DNA of 20,474 nucleotides, taken from assembly GCA_015489095.1 (NCBI GenBank), contig WFMN01000029.1, positions 1 to 20,474 of the forward strand, given 5' to 3'. A program made the translations under genes and the position numbers. Source of the stretch: Mariprofundaceae bacterium. GTDB lineage: Bacteria > Pseudomonadota > Zetaproteobacteria > Mariprofundales > J009. The notes beneath the pieces were generated by a model. The model worked only from the letters and a program-made list of their open reading frames with translations. It was not told the origin of the DNA and made no database searches. This document shows positions 1 to 7,086 of the stretch, in pieces (positions within the stretch are counted from its first letter, which is position 1; every line of letters starts with the position of its first letter).

Positions 1-207
1 AGCGGTTTCTATATCGCGCTGATGATTTTCGGCGCGGTCGAGGGCAACCTGTGGCTGCACAATCCGGAGGCGGTTCCGGCGGTACACCGCTTTTACGGTC
101 CGGTCATCTCGGTGGCGGCCTCGGTGCTCGCCGTCGGCTTCTGGATCTATCTGGCCAATGTGCTGTTGACGCTGAAAGATATCTACCGCGCCGAACACAA
201 CGATTGA
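1..207 (+). CDS. C-terminal fragment of membrane protein, possibly cytochrome oxidase subunit I
   Basis: The reading frame is open from the first base and ends at TGA 205-207, so only the last 68 residues of a larger protein are visible. They contain two strongly hydrophobic helices, about residues 2-14 and 33-52, joined by a short hydrophilic loop with NPEAVPAVHRFYG. A short polar tail follows. This resembles the end of heme-copper oxidase subunit I of the cbb3 or NO-reductase type, but no heme or copper ligand lies in the visible part, so the family is an inference. The next gene starts inside the stop codon, which indicates co-translation. Other polytopic membrane proteins are not excluded. 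Confidence 0.55.
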   Translation, partial: SGFYIALMIFGAVEGNLWLHNPEAVPAVHRFYGPVISVAASVLAVGFWIYLANVLLTLKDIYRAEHND

Positions 208-737
208 GTAACGATATCCAACGGCTGGAGTGCGGCTGCCCACCCCACTACCCGGAGTGGGACAACCGGGAGGTTGACCTCGGCGGCACGCTCATGCAGC
301 AGACTTCGGTACCCTACTTCCTGCACATGCCGATCGGCTTCGAGGCCAAGCTGTTCCAACAGCACGACACCATTCAAAAGATGGAGCTGCATGAGCGCTG
401 GCCGGGGTTTGTCTTGAGTCAGTCGGGGATGTTTCGCGGCCGCATTCTCTGCCCGCTGCGGGAGGAGCGCTCGCCGCTGCGCGACATCATCCGCCTGCCC
501 AACCCGTTTCATCTCGCTTGCAGCGTCGTCCGCGGCGATGTCGGCCAGATCAAACCGACCGTGCGCGCCATGCAGTCCGCACTGCTCGACGCCGGCAAGA
601 TGCCGAAGGAGCTCTACCTCGCCTACCTCACCTGCCCGGTATGCCAAGAGCGGCGCGGCGGGATGCGCATCATGGTGCTGCGCCACTGGGAGCCGAGCAA
701 GAAGCTGCAGGAGCGCATCCGCAAGCAGAACCGCTAG
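204..737 (+). CDS. Uncharacterised Cys-rich cytoplasmic protein (177 aa)
   Basis: I do not recognise this family. The frame is open far upstream. I chose the TTG at 204 because it overlaps the preceding TGA (TTGA), the coupling pattern common in this window; no good ribosome-binding site is visible and the next ATG would be residue 31. There is no signal peptide or membrane segment. Cysteines lie at residues 10 and 12 (CGC, followed by PPHYPEWDNREVDLGG), 83, 106, and 144 and 147 (CPVC). A CxC plus CxxC arrangement with a nearby His suggests metal or redox binding. The C-terminus is basic. Coupling to the membrane protein suggests a role in its assembly or function, but this is inference. Its stop overlaps the stop of the convergent DNA glycosylase gene. 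Confidence 0.7.
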   Translation: MSNDIQRLECGCPPHYPEWDNREVDLGGTLMQQTSVPYFLHMPIGFEAKLFQQHDTIQKMELHERWPGFVLSQSGMFRGRILCPLREERSPLRDIIRLPNPFHLACSVVRGDVGQIKPTVRAMQSALLDAGKMPKELYLAYLTCPVCQERRGGMRIMVLRHWEPSKKLQERIRKQNR

Positions 738-1474
738 CCGCCCCCAGCGGCCGCCAGCCGCGCCTTGATCTGCAGCATATCGCGCCACCCCTCCACCTTC
801 TGCTGCGGGCTGCGCAATAAAAAGGCGGGGTGGTAGGTGACATAGGCGGGAATCCCCCGCACCTCATGCCAGTGGTGACGCAGCACGGAGAGGGGTGCAT
901 CCCGCTCCAGCATGGCGCAGCTCGCCACCCTTCCCAACAGGCCGATTACCTTCGGCCGCACCATGGCGATCTGGGCATCGATAAAGTGACGACAGGCGGC
1001 GATCTCCTGCGGCTTGGGGTCGCGGTTGCGCGGCGGGCGGCACTTGATCACATTGATCACCAGCACCTGCTGGCGCGTCAGGCCGATCGCCGCCAGCATC
1101 TGGTTGAGCAGCCGCCCCGCGCGGCCGACAAACGGCTCCCCCTGCTGATCCTCATCGTGCCCGGGCGCCTCGCCGATCAGCAGCAGATCCGCCGCGCGAT
1201 CGCCCGAACCAAACACCGTGCGTGTCCGCCCCGCGGCCAGATCGCAGGCGGTACAACCGGCAACCTGCAGCGCCAGCGCATCCCACTGCGCCTCGATATC
1301 CATCCCCGCCGGCGAAGCGGCGGCTACCTGCTCGGCAGCCGGGGGCGTGGCAACATCGCGCTCGGCGGCGGCAGGTGCAGCGGCCGCGGCGGCAACCGCC
1401 TCCGCCGTTACGCGGTCACACCCCACCGTTTCGAGGTAGTAGGCAACCGGATCATCCGCAGCCGAGCAGCGCAT
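734..1474 (-). CDS. Family 4 (Fe-S) uracil-DNA glycosylase
   Basis: This enzyme removes uracil from DNA to start base-excision repair. Motif GEAPGHDEDQQGEPFVGRAG at residues 101-120 is the family 4 uracil-binding and catalytic segment. The YHPAFLL motif at 214-220 is the second active-site loop. Four cysteines at 74, 77, 145 and 161 have the spacing of the 4Fe-4S ligands of this family. Residues 23-55 form an Ala/Pro-rich linker between a short N-terminal piece and the catalytic domain, a common layout in proteobacterial members. The ATG at 1474 lies inside the end of fbp (23-bp overlap), and the frame upstream of it is covered by fbp, so this start is preferred. Expression probably depends on fbp translation. 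The substrate family is clear, the exact start less so. Confidence 0.9.
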   Translation of the reverse strand: MRCSAADDPVAYYLETVGCDRVTAEAVAAAAAAPAAAERDVATPPAAEQVAAASPAGMDIEAQWDALALQVAGCTACDLAAGRTRTVFGSGDRAADLLLIGEAPGHDEDQQGEPFVGRAGRLLNQMLAAIGLTRQQVLVINVIKCRPPRNRDPKPQEIAACRHFIDAQIAMVRPKVIGLLGRVASCAMLERDAPLSVLRHHWHEVRGIPAYVTYHPAFLLRSPQQKVEGWRDMLQIKARLAAAGGG

Positions 1475-2408
1475 CAACCGCCGACGCGGAACCGAGATAG
1501 ACCGGCACCCGCTGGTGGAGCGCTTCCGGCTCCACATCCAGCACCGACAAGGTCGGCGATGTCATCGCCTTGCCGCCGGCCTGCTGCACCAAGAAGCCCA
1601 TCGGAATCGCCTCGTACAGCAGACGCAACTTGCCGTTGCGGTTCTTCTCATCCGCGGGATAGAGGAACACCCCCCCCTTTAGCAGGGTGCGGTGCATGTC
1701 GGCCACCATCGAGCCGACATAGCGCATGCCAAGCCCGGTCGCCTTTTTCATCGCGGCGAGCTTGTCGCCCATGCCATCCAACCACTTATCGGCGTTGCTC
1801 TCATTCACCGAGTAGTAGCCGCCGGTGGCGGGCACGCGGATATCGGGGTGGCTCAACTCGAAGCGCCCGTCGTTGGGGTGCCAGGTAAAGCCATCCACGC
1901 CGCTCCCCACCGAGCAGACCAGCATGGTCGCAGGTCCGTAGAGCACATAGCCCGCCGCCACCACGCTGTTGCCGGCGCAGAGGCAATCGGCCTCCACGGG
2001 TCTGCCGCCAGCGCCGTTTTTGCGGCGCACAACGGAGAAGATGGTTCCCACCGGGCCGTCGATATCGAGGTTGGATGAGCCATCCAGCGGATCGACCAGC
2101 ACGATCCATTCGGCGTCGGCGTATTCATCGATCACCTGCAACGCCTCCTGCTCCTCGGAGCCGACGGCACAGACATGGCCGGTGGCGCGCATCTCCTCGA
2201 GAAAGATCTCGTCGGAGAGCAGGTCGATCTTCTGCTGCCGCTCGCCTTGGACATTCTCCGCCCCCGCCTCGCCGAGCGCGTCGCGAAACACCGCCCCGCG
2301 CAGCAGGTAGGAGATCTCAACGGCGGCGCGCCCGACCCCCTGAATAATCGGCATCATCGCCGCACCGTTCTCTCCTTTCGTGGCCAGCGTATTCAGCGTA
2401 ACGGGCAT
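1452..2408 (-). CDS. fbp: Class I fructose-1,6-bisphosphatase
   Basis: This enzyme hydrolyses fructose 1,6-bisphosphate to fructose 6-phosphate in gluconeogenesis or the Calvin cycle. The metal-binding signature VDPLDGSSN is at residues 105-113 and is preceded by GSEEQE at 83-88. The later YVGSMVADMHRTLLKGGVFLYP block and the EAIPMGFLVQQAGGKA segment are typical of class I enzymes. Its 318 residues are close to the family norm of about 330. The ATG at 2408 follows a textbook AGGAGG seven bases upstream, which settles the start. It lies just downstream of the tRNA terminator, so it should have its own promoter, but I could not recognise one in 2409-2456. It overlaps the uracil-DNA glycosylase gene by 23 bp. 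No other Calvin-cycle gene is visible. Confidence 0.95.
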   Translation of the reverse strand: MPVTLNTLATKGENGAAMMPIIQGVGRAAVEISYLLRGAVFRDALGEAGAENVQGERQQKIDLLSDEIFLEEMRATGHVCAVGSEEQEALQVIDEYADAEWIVLVDPLDGSSNLDIDGPVGTIFSVVRRKNGAGGRPVEADCLCAGNSVVAAGYVLYGPATMLVCSVGSGVDGFTWHPNDGRFELSHPDIRVPATGGYYSVNESNADKWLDGMGDKLAAMKKATGLGMRYVGSMVADMHRTLLKGGVFLYPADEKNRNGKLRLLYEAIPMGFLVQQAGGKAMTSPTLSVLDVEPEALHQRVPVYLGSASAVDALLGCG

Positions 2409-2456
2409 GACAGACCTCCTGTGATAAGTGGCTTCGCGGCCATGGAGCGCCGCGCA

Positions 2457-2495
2457 ACAAAAAAGGCCGCGAACCCTCGCGAGCTTCACGGCCTT
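2457..2495 (-). terminator. Rho-independent terminator after tRNA-Asp
   Basis: Read on the minus strand, AAGGCCGTGAA pairs with TTCGCGGCCTT over 11 bp with one T.G wobble and an 11-base loop. The stem runs straight into a run of six T, which overlaps its last two pairs. It starts 22 bp after the CCA end of tRNA-Asp and precedes fbp. It therefore ends the hup/tRNA transcript and separates it from fbp. Confidence 0.9.
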
Positions 2496-2516
2496 GTTCC
2501 GATACGATCAAAGACA

Positions 2517-2593
2517 TGGCGGAGCGGACGGGACTCGAACCCGCGACCTCCGGCGTGACAGGCCGGCATTCTAACCAACTGAACTACCGCTCC
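2517..2593 (-). tRNA. tRNA-Asp (anticodon GTC)
   Basis: The 77-nt gene starts GGAGCGG and ends CCGCTCC, then discriminator G and an encoded CCA at 2517-2519. The anticodon stem-loop GCCGG-CCTGTCA-CGCCGG gives anticodon GTC. The T arm GCGGG-TTCGAGT-CCCGT is intact. It lies 27 bp after tRNA-Val in the same orientation and is followed by a strong terminator, so the two are probably co-transcribed and processed. Confidence 0.97.
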
Positions 2594-2620
2594 ACGGTAG
2601 GCGCCACCATCGGTAGCAAA

Positions 2621-2696
2621 TGGTGGGCGCTGCAGGGATCGAACCTGCGACCTACGGCTTGTAAGGCCGTTGCTCTCCCAGCTGAGCTAAGCGCCC
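2621..2696 (-). tRNA. tRNA-Val (anticodon TAC)
   Basis: The 76-nt gene starts GGGCGCT, pairs with AGCGCCC at the 3' side, and ends with discriminator A and an encoded CCA at 2621-2623. The anticodon arm ACGGC-CTTACAA-GCCGT gives TAC. The T arm GCAGG-TTCGATC-CCTGC is intact. It begins 50 bp after the stop of the HU gene with no clear terminator between, so it may be cut from a hup-tRNA transcript. Confidence 0.97.
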
Positions 2697-2746
2697 ATCA
2701 GCAGAAGAGCTTGGCGGACAAGCCCTTCGAGGGGTCGGTCGTCCCC

Positions 2747-3019
2747 TTAGTTCACCGCTGCTTTCAGCGCCTTGCCCGCCTTGAAACGGACACCCTTCGA
2801 CGGACCGACATTGATCGTCTCGCCGGTGCGGGGGTTGCGCGCGGTGCGTGCGGCGCGCTCAGAAACGACAAACGAACCAAACCCCACCAAGGAGACCGAT
2901 TCGCCATCAGCCAATGCGCCGGAGATCCCGCCGATCACCGCATCCACAGCCTTGGCCGCGTCCGACTTTGACAGGCCGCTCTCCGCGGCAACTGTATTCA
3001 CCAAATCTGTTTTATTCAT
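2747..3019 (-). CDS. hup: HU-family DNA-binding protein
   Basis: The 90-residue product is a histone-like protein that binds and bends DNA as a dimer in the nucleoid. It begins MNKTDLVNTVAAESGLSKSDAAKAVD, the helix-turn-helix-like dimer core. It continues with VSLVGFGSFVVSERAARTARNPRTGETI, the beta-arm signature, and ends with KAGKALKAAVN. Length and sequence match HU rather than IHF. The ATG at 3019 follows GGGGAGGT at good distance. A promoter with its -35 box across the fumC stop is proposed upstream. Downstream are two tRNA genes and a terminator. In many Proteobacteria hupB follows lon. Here it is about 9.5 kb away, although the tig-clpPX-lon set is in the same window. Confidence 0.95.
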   Translation of the reverse strand: MNKTDLVNTVAAESGLSKSDAAKAVDAVIGGISGALADGESVSLVGFGSFVVSERAARTARNPRTGETINVGPSKGVRFKAGKALKAAVN

Positions 3020-3114
3020 GGTTTTACCTCCCCATGCTGACTTTTCGTTACGCATCGACCCATCGGTTCCACAAGTCATCCTCCTGCAGCCATCCCCAGC
3101 GCCGACGGGGGCGA

Positions 3115-3145
3115 ACTATAGGCATTCCGCCCCACCCTGTGTCAA
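3115..3145 (-). promoter_or_regulatory. Candidate sigma-70 promoter for hup
   Basis: On the minus strand TTGACA (3140-3145) and TATAGT (3115-3120) are separated by 19 bp. This is a perfect -35 and a near-perfect -10 with slightly long spacing. The -35 box overlaps the fumC stop codon. The predicted leader to the HU ATG is about 90 nt. Confidence 0.5.
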
Positions 3146-4512
3146 CCTTTTGTGGTGTTGGGGTGGAGCATGGCGAGCGGATCGAGCAGTTGATCCAGCC
3201 TGTTTTCCGGCAACACCCGCTGCTCGCGACAGAGCTGGCGCACCGTTTTTTTCTCCTCCAGCGCCTGTTTCGCCAAGGCGGACGCGCGATCGTACCCGAT
3301 CTCGGGGGCAAGCGCGGTCACCATCGCCATGCTCCATTCCACCTGCTCGGCACAGCGCGCGCGGTTCGCCGTCATCCCCACCACACAGCGATCGGCGAAC
3401 AACCGGCACCCATTCGCCAGTAAAATCTCTGATTCCAATAGGTTATGCGCGATCACCGGCAGCATCACATTGAGATCCAACAGCCCCGATGCACCGGCGA
3501 TCCCCACCGTCACATCGTTGCCCATCACCTGCGCGCACACCATCGCCAGCGACTCCGCCATCACCGGGTTGACCTTGCCCGGCATGATGGACGACCCCGG
3601 CTGTACCGCCGGCACCTGAAGCTCGCCGATGCCGCACCGTGGCCCCGCGTTGAGCAGCCGCACATCGTTGGCCACCTTCATCAACGAGGCCGCCACCGCG
3701 CGCAGCTGACCCGACAGCTCCACCGCCGCATCCTGCGCCGCCTGCGCCTCGAAATGGTTGACAGCCTCAACAAACGCGATGCCGTAACGCGCCGACAGCT
3801 CCGCCGCCATCGCGGCGCCAAACCCCGCCGTGGTGTTCAACCCGGTACCGACCGCCGTGCCCCCCTGCGCCAATTCGCACAGCCGCGGCAGCACCGATCG
3901 CAGCCGCGCGCCAGCCAACTCCACCTGCCGCGCCCAGCCCGAGACCTCCTGGCCTAGGGTGATCGGCGTGGCATCCATCAGGTGGGTACGGCCGATCTTG
4001 ATCACATCGGCGAACGATTCCGCCTTCTCCCGCAATGCCTGCTGCAGGTGTTCCAGCGCCGGCAAGAGGCGCCCGACCAACAGCTCCGCCGCCGACAGGT
4101 GGATCGCGGTGGGAATCACATCGTTGGAGGACTGCCCCATGTTGACATGGTCGTTGGGGTGCACCTCCACCTGCGGGAAGCGCTGCCGCGCATGGTGGGC
4201 GATCACCTCGTTGGCGTTCATGTTGGTGGAGGTACCGGAGCCGGTCTGGAAGATGTCGAGCACGAACTGGTCGTCCAACTCGCCGGCGATCACCGCGTCA
4301 CACGCCGCGATAATCGCCTGCCGCCGCGCGTCATCCAGACGCCGGTTCACCACCGCCGCCGCCCGCTTAATCTCGCCCAGCGCGCGGATAAACTCGCGCC
4401 GAAAGCGGATGCCGGAGACCGGAAAGTTGGCCAACGCCCGCGCCGTCTGCGCCCCGTAGAGCGCGCTATCCGGCACCTCCATCTCACCCATCGAATCCCG
4501 TTCTTTACGCAT
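3142..4512 (-). CDS. fumC: Fumarate hydratase, class II
   Basis: This cytoplasmic TCA-cycle enzyme interconverts fumarate and L-malate. The 456-residue product carries the superfamily signature GSSIMPGKVNP at 306-316, whose serine loop closes the active site. It also has GRTHLMDATPITLGQE at 174-189 with catalytic His177, GSGTSTNMNANEV at 91-103, and GGTAVGTGLNT. The G in MPGKVNP and the GRTH..DATP block favour fumarase over aspartase. Motifs such as GSGTS.NMN, DVNM.QSSND and EKKTVRQ look closer to mycobacterial-type FumC than to E. coli FumC. Two adjacent ATGs (4515, 4512) follow GAGGAGG in the end of panD. The second has better spacing and was chosen. The gene overlaps panD by 8 bp and is the last of the folK-pan run. 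Confidence 0.93.
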   Translation of the reverse strand: MRKERDSMGEMEVPDSALYGAQTARALANFPVSGIRFRREFIRALGEIKRAAAVVNRRLDDARRQAIIAACDAVIAGELDDQFVLDIFQTGSGTSTNMNANEVIAHHARQRFPQVEVHPNDHVNMGQSSNDVIPTAIHLSAAELLVGRLLPALEHLQQALREKAESFADVIKIGRTHLMDATPITLGQEVSGWARQVELAGARLRSVLPRLCELAQGGTAVGTGLNTTAGFGAAMAAELSARYGIAFVEAVNHFEAQAAQDAAVELSGQLRAVAASLMKVANDVRLLNAGPRCGIGELQVPAVQPGSSIMPGKVNPVMAESLAMVCAQVMGNDVTVGIAGASGLLDLNVMLPVIAHNLLESEILLANGCRLFADRCVVGMTANRARCAEQVEWSMAMVTALAPEIGYDRASALAKQALEEKKTVRQLCREQRVLPENRLDQLLDPLAMLHPNTTKG

Positions 4513-4870
4513 CATCTTCCTCCTCTTGCACGCGGTTATGCGCATCCACCAGCAGCGTGGTGGGCACAAACCCCACCGCTTCGTGTTGCGGCATGGTGGC
4601 GTAGGCGCAGATAATCAGCAGATCGCCCACCGCCGCCAGCCTCGCCGCCGCGCCGTTGACCGAGATGGTGCCCGACCCCGCCTCCGCCGCGATGGCGTAG
4701 GTGGTAAAACGGGCTCCCGTGGTCACATTGTAGATCTGCAACTGCTCGAAGGGGAGAATCCCCGCCCGCGCCATCAGGTCGCGATCGATGGCACACGACC
4801 CCGCATATTCGAGCTCCGCCGCCGTCACCCGCACGCGGTGCAGCTTCGCCTTCAACATCGTTACCTGCAT
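4505..4870 (-). CDS. panD: Aspartate 1-decarboxylase proenzyme
   Basis: PanD makes beta-alanine from L-aspartate for pantothenate synthesis. The proenzyme cleaves itself between Gly24 and Ser25 to form the pyruvoyl cofactor, and YAGSCAID at 22-29 holds this site. Lys9, Arg54, Thr57 and Tyr58 are at the positions known to be catalytic in E. coli PanD. The product has 121 residues, the normal size, with an acidic tail (EEEDDA). The ATG at 4870 overlaps the panC stop as TGATG. The next gene, fumC, starts inside its 3' end and uses the GAGGAGG coding for this acidic tail as ribosome-binding site. Confidence 0.97.
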   Translation of the reverse strand: MQVTMLKAKLHRVRVTAAELEYAGSCAIDRDLMARAGILPFEQLQIYNVTTGARFTTYAIAAEAGSGTISVNGAAARLAAVGDLLIICAYATMPQHEAVGFVPTTLLVDAHNRVQEEEDDA

Positions 4871-5709
4871 CACACCAACCCCACATTATCGATCAGCCGC
4901 ACGCCATCCACCCGTACCGCGGCAAAAACACGACTACCCGCGGCCACCCGCGCCACCGGCCGCAGCGTGCCGCCATCGCGAATCTCCAAGTACTCCACCT
5001 CCAGCCCCGCCTCGTGCAGCACAGCCAGCGCCGAAGCCTCCAGCCGCCGGCAATCGCGCTCGCCCGCCGCCACCCGCCGCCGCATCGCCGACAGCGCCGC
5101 AAAGAGGGCGGCCGCCCGCGCCCTGCCCGCTTCACTCAGGTTGAGGTTGCGGCTGCTCATCGCCAGCCCGCTCGCCTCACGCGCGGTCGGCACCGCCACC
5201 ACCCGCAGCGGGAAGTAGAGATCGCGCACCATGGCGCGGATCACCTGCAACTGCTGCCAATCCTTCTCGCCGAACAGCGCCACATCGGGGCGCAGCAGAT
5301 GGAACAGAATCGCCACCACCGTCACCACGCCATCGAAATGGCCGGGTCGGCTGGCGCCGCAGAGGCAGTCGGTCAACGCGGGTACCACCACCAGCGACAC
5401 CCGCGGCCCATCGGCGCCATAGAGGGTGTCGGGGGCAAAGAGCAGATCGACCCCCGCCTCGGCACACCGCCGCCTATCTTCCTCAAGCCGGCGCGGGTAG
5501 CGGTCAAAATCCTCTCCCGCCCCGAACTGACGCGGGTTGACATAGATCGAAACCACCACCGCATCGGCCTCGCGCCTCGCCTGTTCGATCAACGCCATGT
5601 GCCCGGCATGCAACGCCCCCATCGTCGCCACCAACGCCACCGTACCGGAGTGTCGCAGCGGCGCCATCGCCGCCTCCAGACCGCCTAGCTCGGTAACCAC
5701 CCGCATCAT
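4870..5709 (-). CDS. panC: Pantothenate synthetase (pantoate-beta-alanine ligase)
   Basis: PanC joins pantoate and beta-alanine with ATP, the last step of pantothenate synthesis. It belongs to the cytidylyltransferase-like nucleotidyltransferases. TMGALHAGH at 29-37 contains the HxGH motif. NPRQFGAGEDFDRYPR follows, then RPGHFDGVVTVV, FGEKDWQQLQVI, and MSSRN, the KMSKS-like loop. The 279 residues match the family. Two tandem ATGs (5709, 5706) overlap the panB TGA, so the start is uncertain by one codon. The frame stays open a further 179 codons upstream, but that part is a shadow of panB. It sits between panB and panD, so the pathway genes are contiguous. Confidence 0.96.
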   Translation of the reverse strand: MMRVVTELGGLEAAMAPLRHSGTVALVATMGALHAGHMALIEQARREADAVVVSIYVNPRQFGAGEDFDRYPRRLEEDRRRCAEAGVDLLFAPDTLYGADGPRVSLVVVPALTDCLCGASRPGHFDGVVTVVAILFHLLRPDVALFGEKDWQQLQVIRAMVRDLYFPLRVVAVPTAREASGLAMSSRNLNLSEAGRARAAALFAALSAMRRRVAAGERDCRRLEASALAVLHEAGLEVEYLEIRDGGTLRPVARVAAGSRVFAAVRVDGVRLIDNVGLV

Positions 5710-6500
5710 GGAAACCGGTGCCGGCGCACATCGTCGCACCAGTGGCGGATGGCATCGTGCGCCGTCGCGCGCAGATCGCAGTAGGGGGGGGCAAAGGGGG
5801 GTTGATGCGCCGAGAGCCCCAACAGGTCGTGCCACACCAGCACCTGACCATCGCAACCGCCGCCGGCGCCGATGCCGATGGTGGGAATGGGCAGCGCCGC
5901 CGTCACCTCCCGCGCCAGTGATGCCGGGATCGACTCCAGCACCAGCGCCAGCGCGCCGGCCTCCGCCATCAGACGGGCATCTTCCCGCAACTGATCGGCA
6001 GCCGCGGCATCGGTGGCCTGCCGCCGATAATCGCCGAGTTGGTGGATCGATTGCGGCAGCAGACCGAGGTGCGCCACCACCGCGACGCCGCGCGCGGCGA
6101 GAAAGCGCACCGTCTCCACCATCACCGCGCCGCCCTCCAGCTTGACGGCGTCGCAGCCGCTCTGCTGCAGCAGCTGCACCGCACTGCCGTAAGCCTGCTC
6201 CGGCGACGATTGGTAACTGCCGCAGGGGAGATCCACCACCACCCACGCCCGCCGGCGCGCGCGCACCACCGCCGCCGCGTGGTGCTGCATCATCGCCAGC
6301 GTTACCGGCACGGTGGAGTCGAACCCCAGCATGGTCATCCCCAGCGAGTCGCCCACCAGCAGCAGATCGACCCCGGCATTTTCCGCGATCTCCGCCGATG
6401 GGGCGTCGTAGGCGGTCAAACAGCAGATCGGTACGCTATCGCGCTTGCGCCGGCGCAGCGTGGCGGCGGTAAACCGCGCCCCTTCCGTTATATCATTCAT
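5706..6500 (-). CDS. panB: 3-methyl-2-oxobutanoate hydroxymethyltransferase
   Basis: PanB transfers a hydroxymethyl group from 5,10-methylene-tetrahydrofolate to alpha-ketoisovalerate, giving ketopantoate. The 264-residue TIM-barrel protein has GDSLGMTMLGFDSTVPVT at 50-67 (Asp51 metal ligand) and DLPCGSYQ at 90-97 (Asp90). It also has VKLEGG at 119-124 (Lys120, Glu122), LGLLPQS, and VLES at 187-190 with Glu189 as the likely general base. IGIGAG is at 209-214. The ATG at 6500 has GGGAG eight bases upstream, and an in-frame GTG at 6524 is less likely. It follows folK by 64 bp. Its cosubstrate is a folate, so linkage to folK is metabolically sensible. Confidence 0.96.
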   Translation of the reverse strand: MNDITEGARFTAATLRRRKRDSVPICCLTAYDAPSAEIAENAGVDLLLVGDSLGMTMLGFDSTVPVTLAMMQHHAAAVVRARRRAWVVVDLPCGSYQSSPEQAYGSAVQLLQQSGCDAVKLEGGAVMVETVRFLAARGVAVVAHLGLLPQSIHQLGDYRRQATDAAAADQLREDARLMAEAGALALVLESIPASLAREVTAALPIPTIGIGAGGGCDGQVLVWHDLLGLSAHQPPFAPPYCDLRATAHDAIRHWCDDVRRHRFP

Positions 6501-6564
6501 TCGCGTTCTCCCGTTTTGGCCCACCTGTTCCGGTGGTTACCGTCGGAATCCGTCAATCCGAACC

Positions 6565-7086
6565 CTAGCCGCGCAACCAGTCGCCGTCAGCGGTGAGGCG
6601 CAGAACCCGCTGCCTAGGATCCGCGCCATCGAGCGCCGCTTTCAGCTCCGCGACCGACCTGCCCAGCCGCGGATGGCGCCAGTCGGCGGCGATCTCCGCC
6701 AGTGGCGCCAGCACAAACATCCGCTCCGCCATGCGCGGATGGGGCAACAGTAACCTGGGGTCATCCGAGCAGCAGTCGCCATAGGCCAGCAGGTCGAGAT
6801 CGAGCGTTCTCGCCCCCCAGCGCACCTCCCGCCGGCGCCCGAATGCATCCTCGATGGCGTGCAACCGGCGCAACAACTCCGCCGCCGGCAGGGTGGTGGC
6901 AACCGATAGCGCCGCATTGAGGTAGTCGGGCTGTTCGCCGGGGCCGATGGCGGCGGTGCGGTAGAGCGCAGAACCGGCAACCAGCGATGTCTGCGGCAGC
7001 CCCTCCACGGCACGGCGCGCGGCAACCATCGTCGCCGCCACATCGCCGATATTCCCCCCTAGGGCAATCAACGCTTCAGTGGTCAC
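6565..7086 (-). CDS. folK: HPPK: 6-hydroxymethyl-dihydropterin pyrophosphokinase
   Basis: FolK transfers pyrophosphate from ATP to 6-hydroxymethyl-7,8-dihydropterin in folate synthesis. Residues 7-14 IALGGNIG open the domain. RWGARTLDLDLLAYGD at 89-104 is the HPPK signature holding the metal-binding DLD. LPHPRMAERMFVLAPLAEIA at 115-134 follows. The 173-residue size is typical. The only suitable start is GTG at 7086, overlapping the upstream stop as GTGA; a GGGGAG lies somewhat far upstream. Coupling to the preceding small membrane protein gene is therefore likely. The folK-panB-panC arrangement is common in Proteobacteria. Confidence 0.93.
   Translation of the reverse strand: MTTEALIALGGNIGDVAATMVAARRAVEGLPQTSLVAGSALYRTAAIGPGEQPDYLNAALSVATTLPAAELLRRLHAIEDAFGRRREVRWGARTLDLDLLAYGDCCSDDPRLLLPHPRMAERMFVLAPLAEIAADWRHPRLGRSVAELKAALDGADPRQRVLRLTADGDWLRG

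Noticed and set aside
830..1888. Long + strand open frame opposite the glycosylase and fbp genes
   Set aside because: It is a mirror of G+C-rich coding DNA; low-complexity Arg/Pro/Ala/His translation, no motif, and both minus-strand genes are certain.
2697..2746. Possible terminator between hup and tRNA-Val
   Set aside because: GGGG/CCCC and CCCTTCGAGGG repeats can pair weakly but there is no T-run, so no intrinsic terminator was called.
3142..4512. Possibility that fumC is an aspartate ammonia-lyase
   Set aside because: MPGKVNP (not MPAKVNP) and GRTHLMDATPITLGQE are fumarase-type motifs.
5710..6246. Apparent N-terminal extension of panC of about 179 codons
   Set aside because: It lies entirely in panB, reads as Gly/Arg/Ala-rich noise and the panC family starts at the ATGs near 5709.
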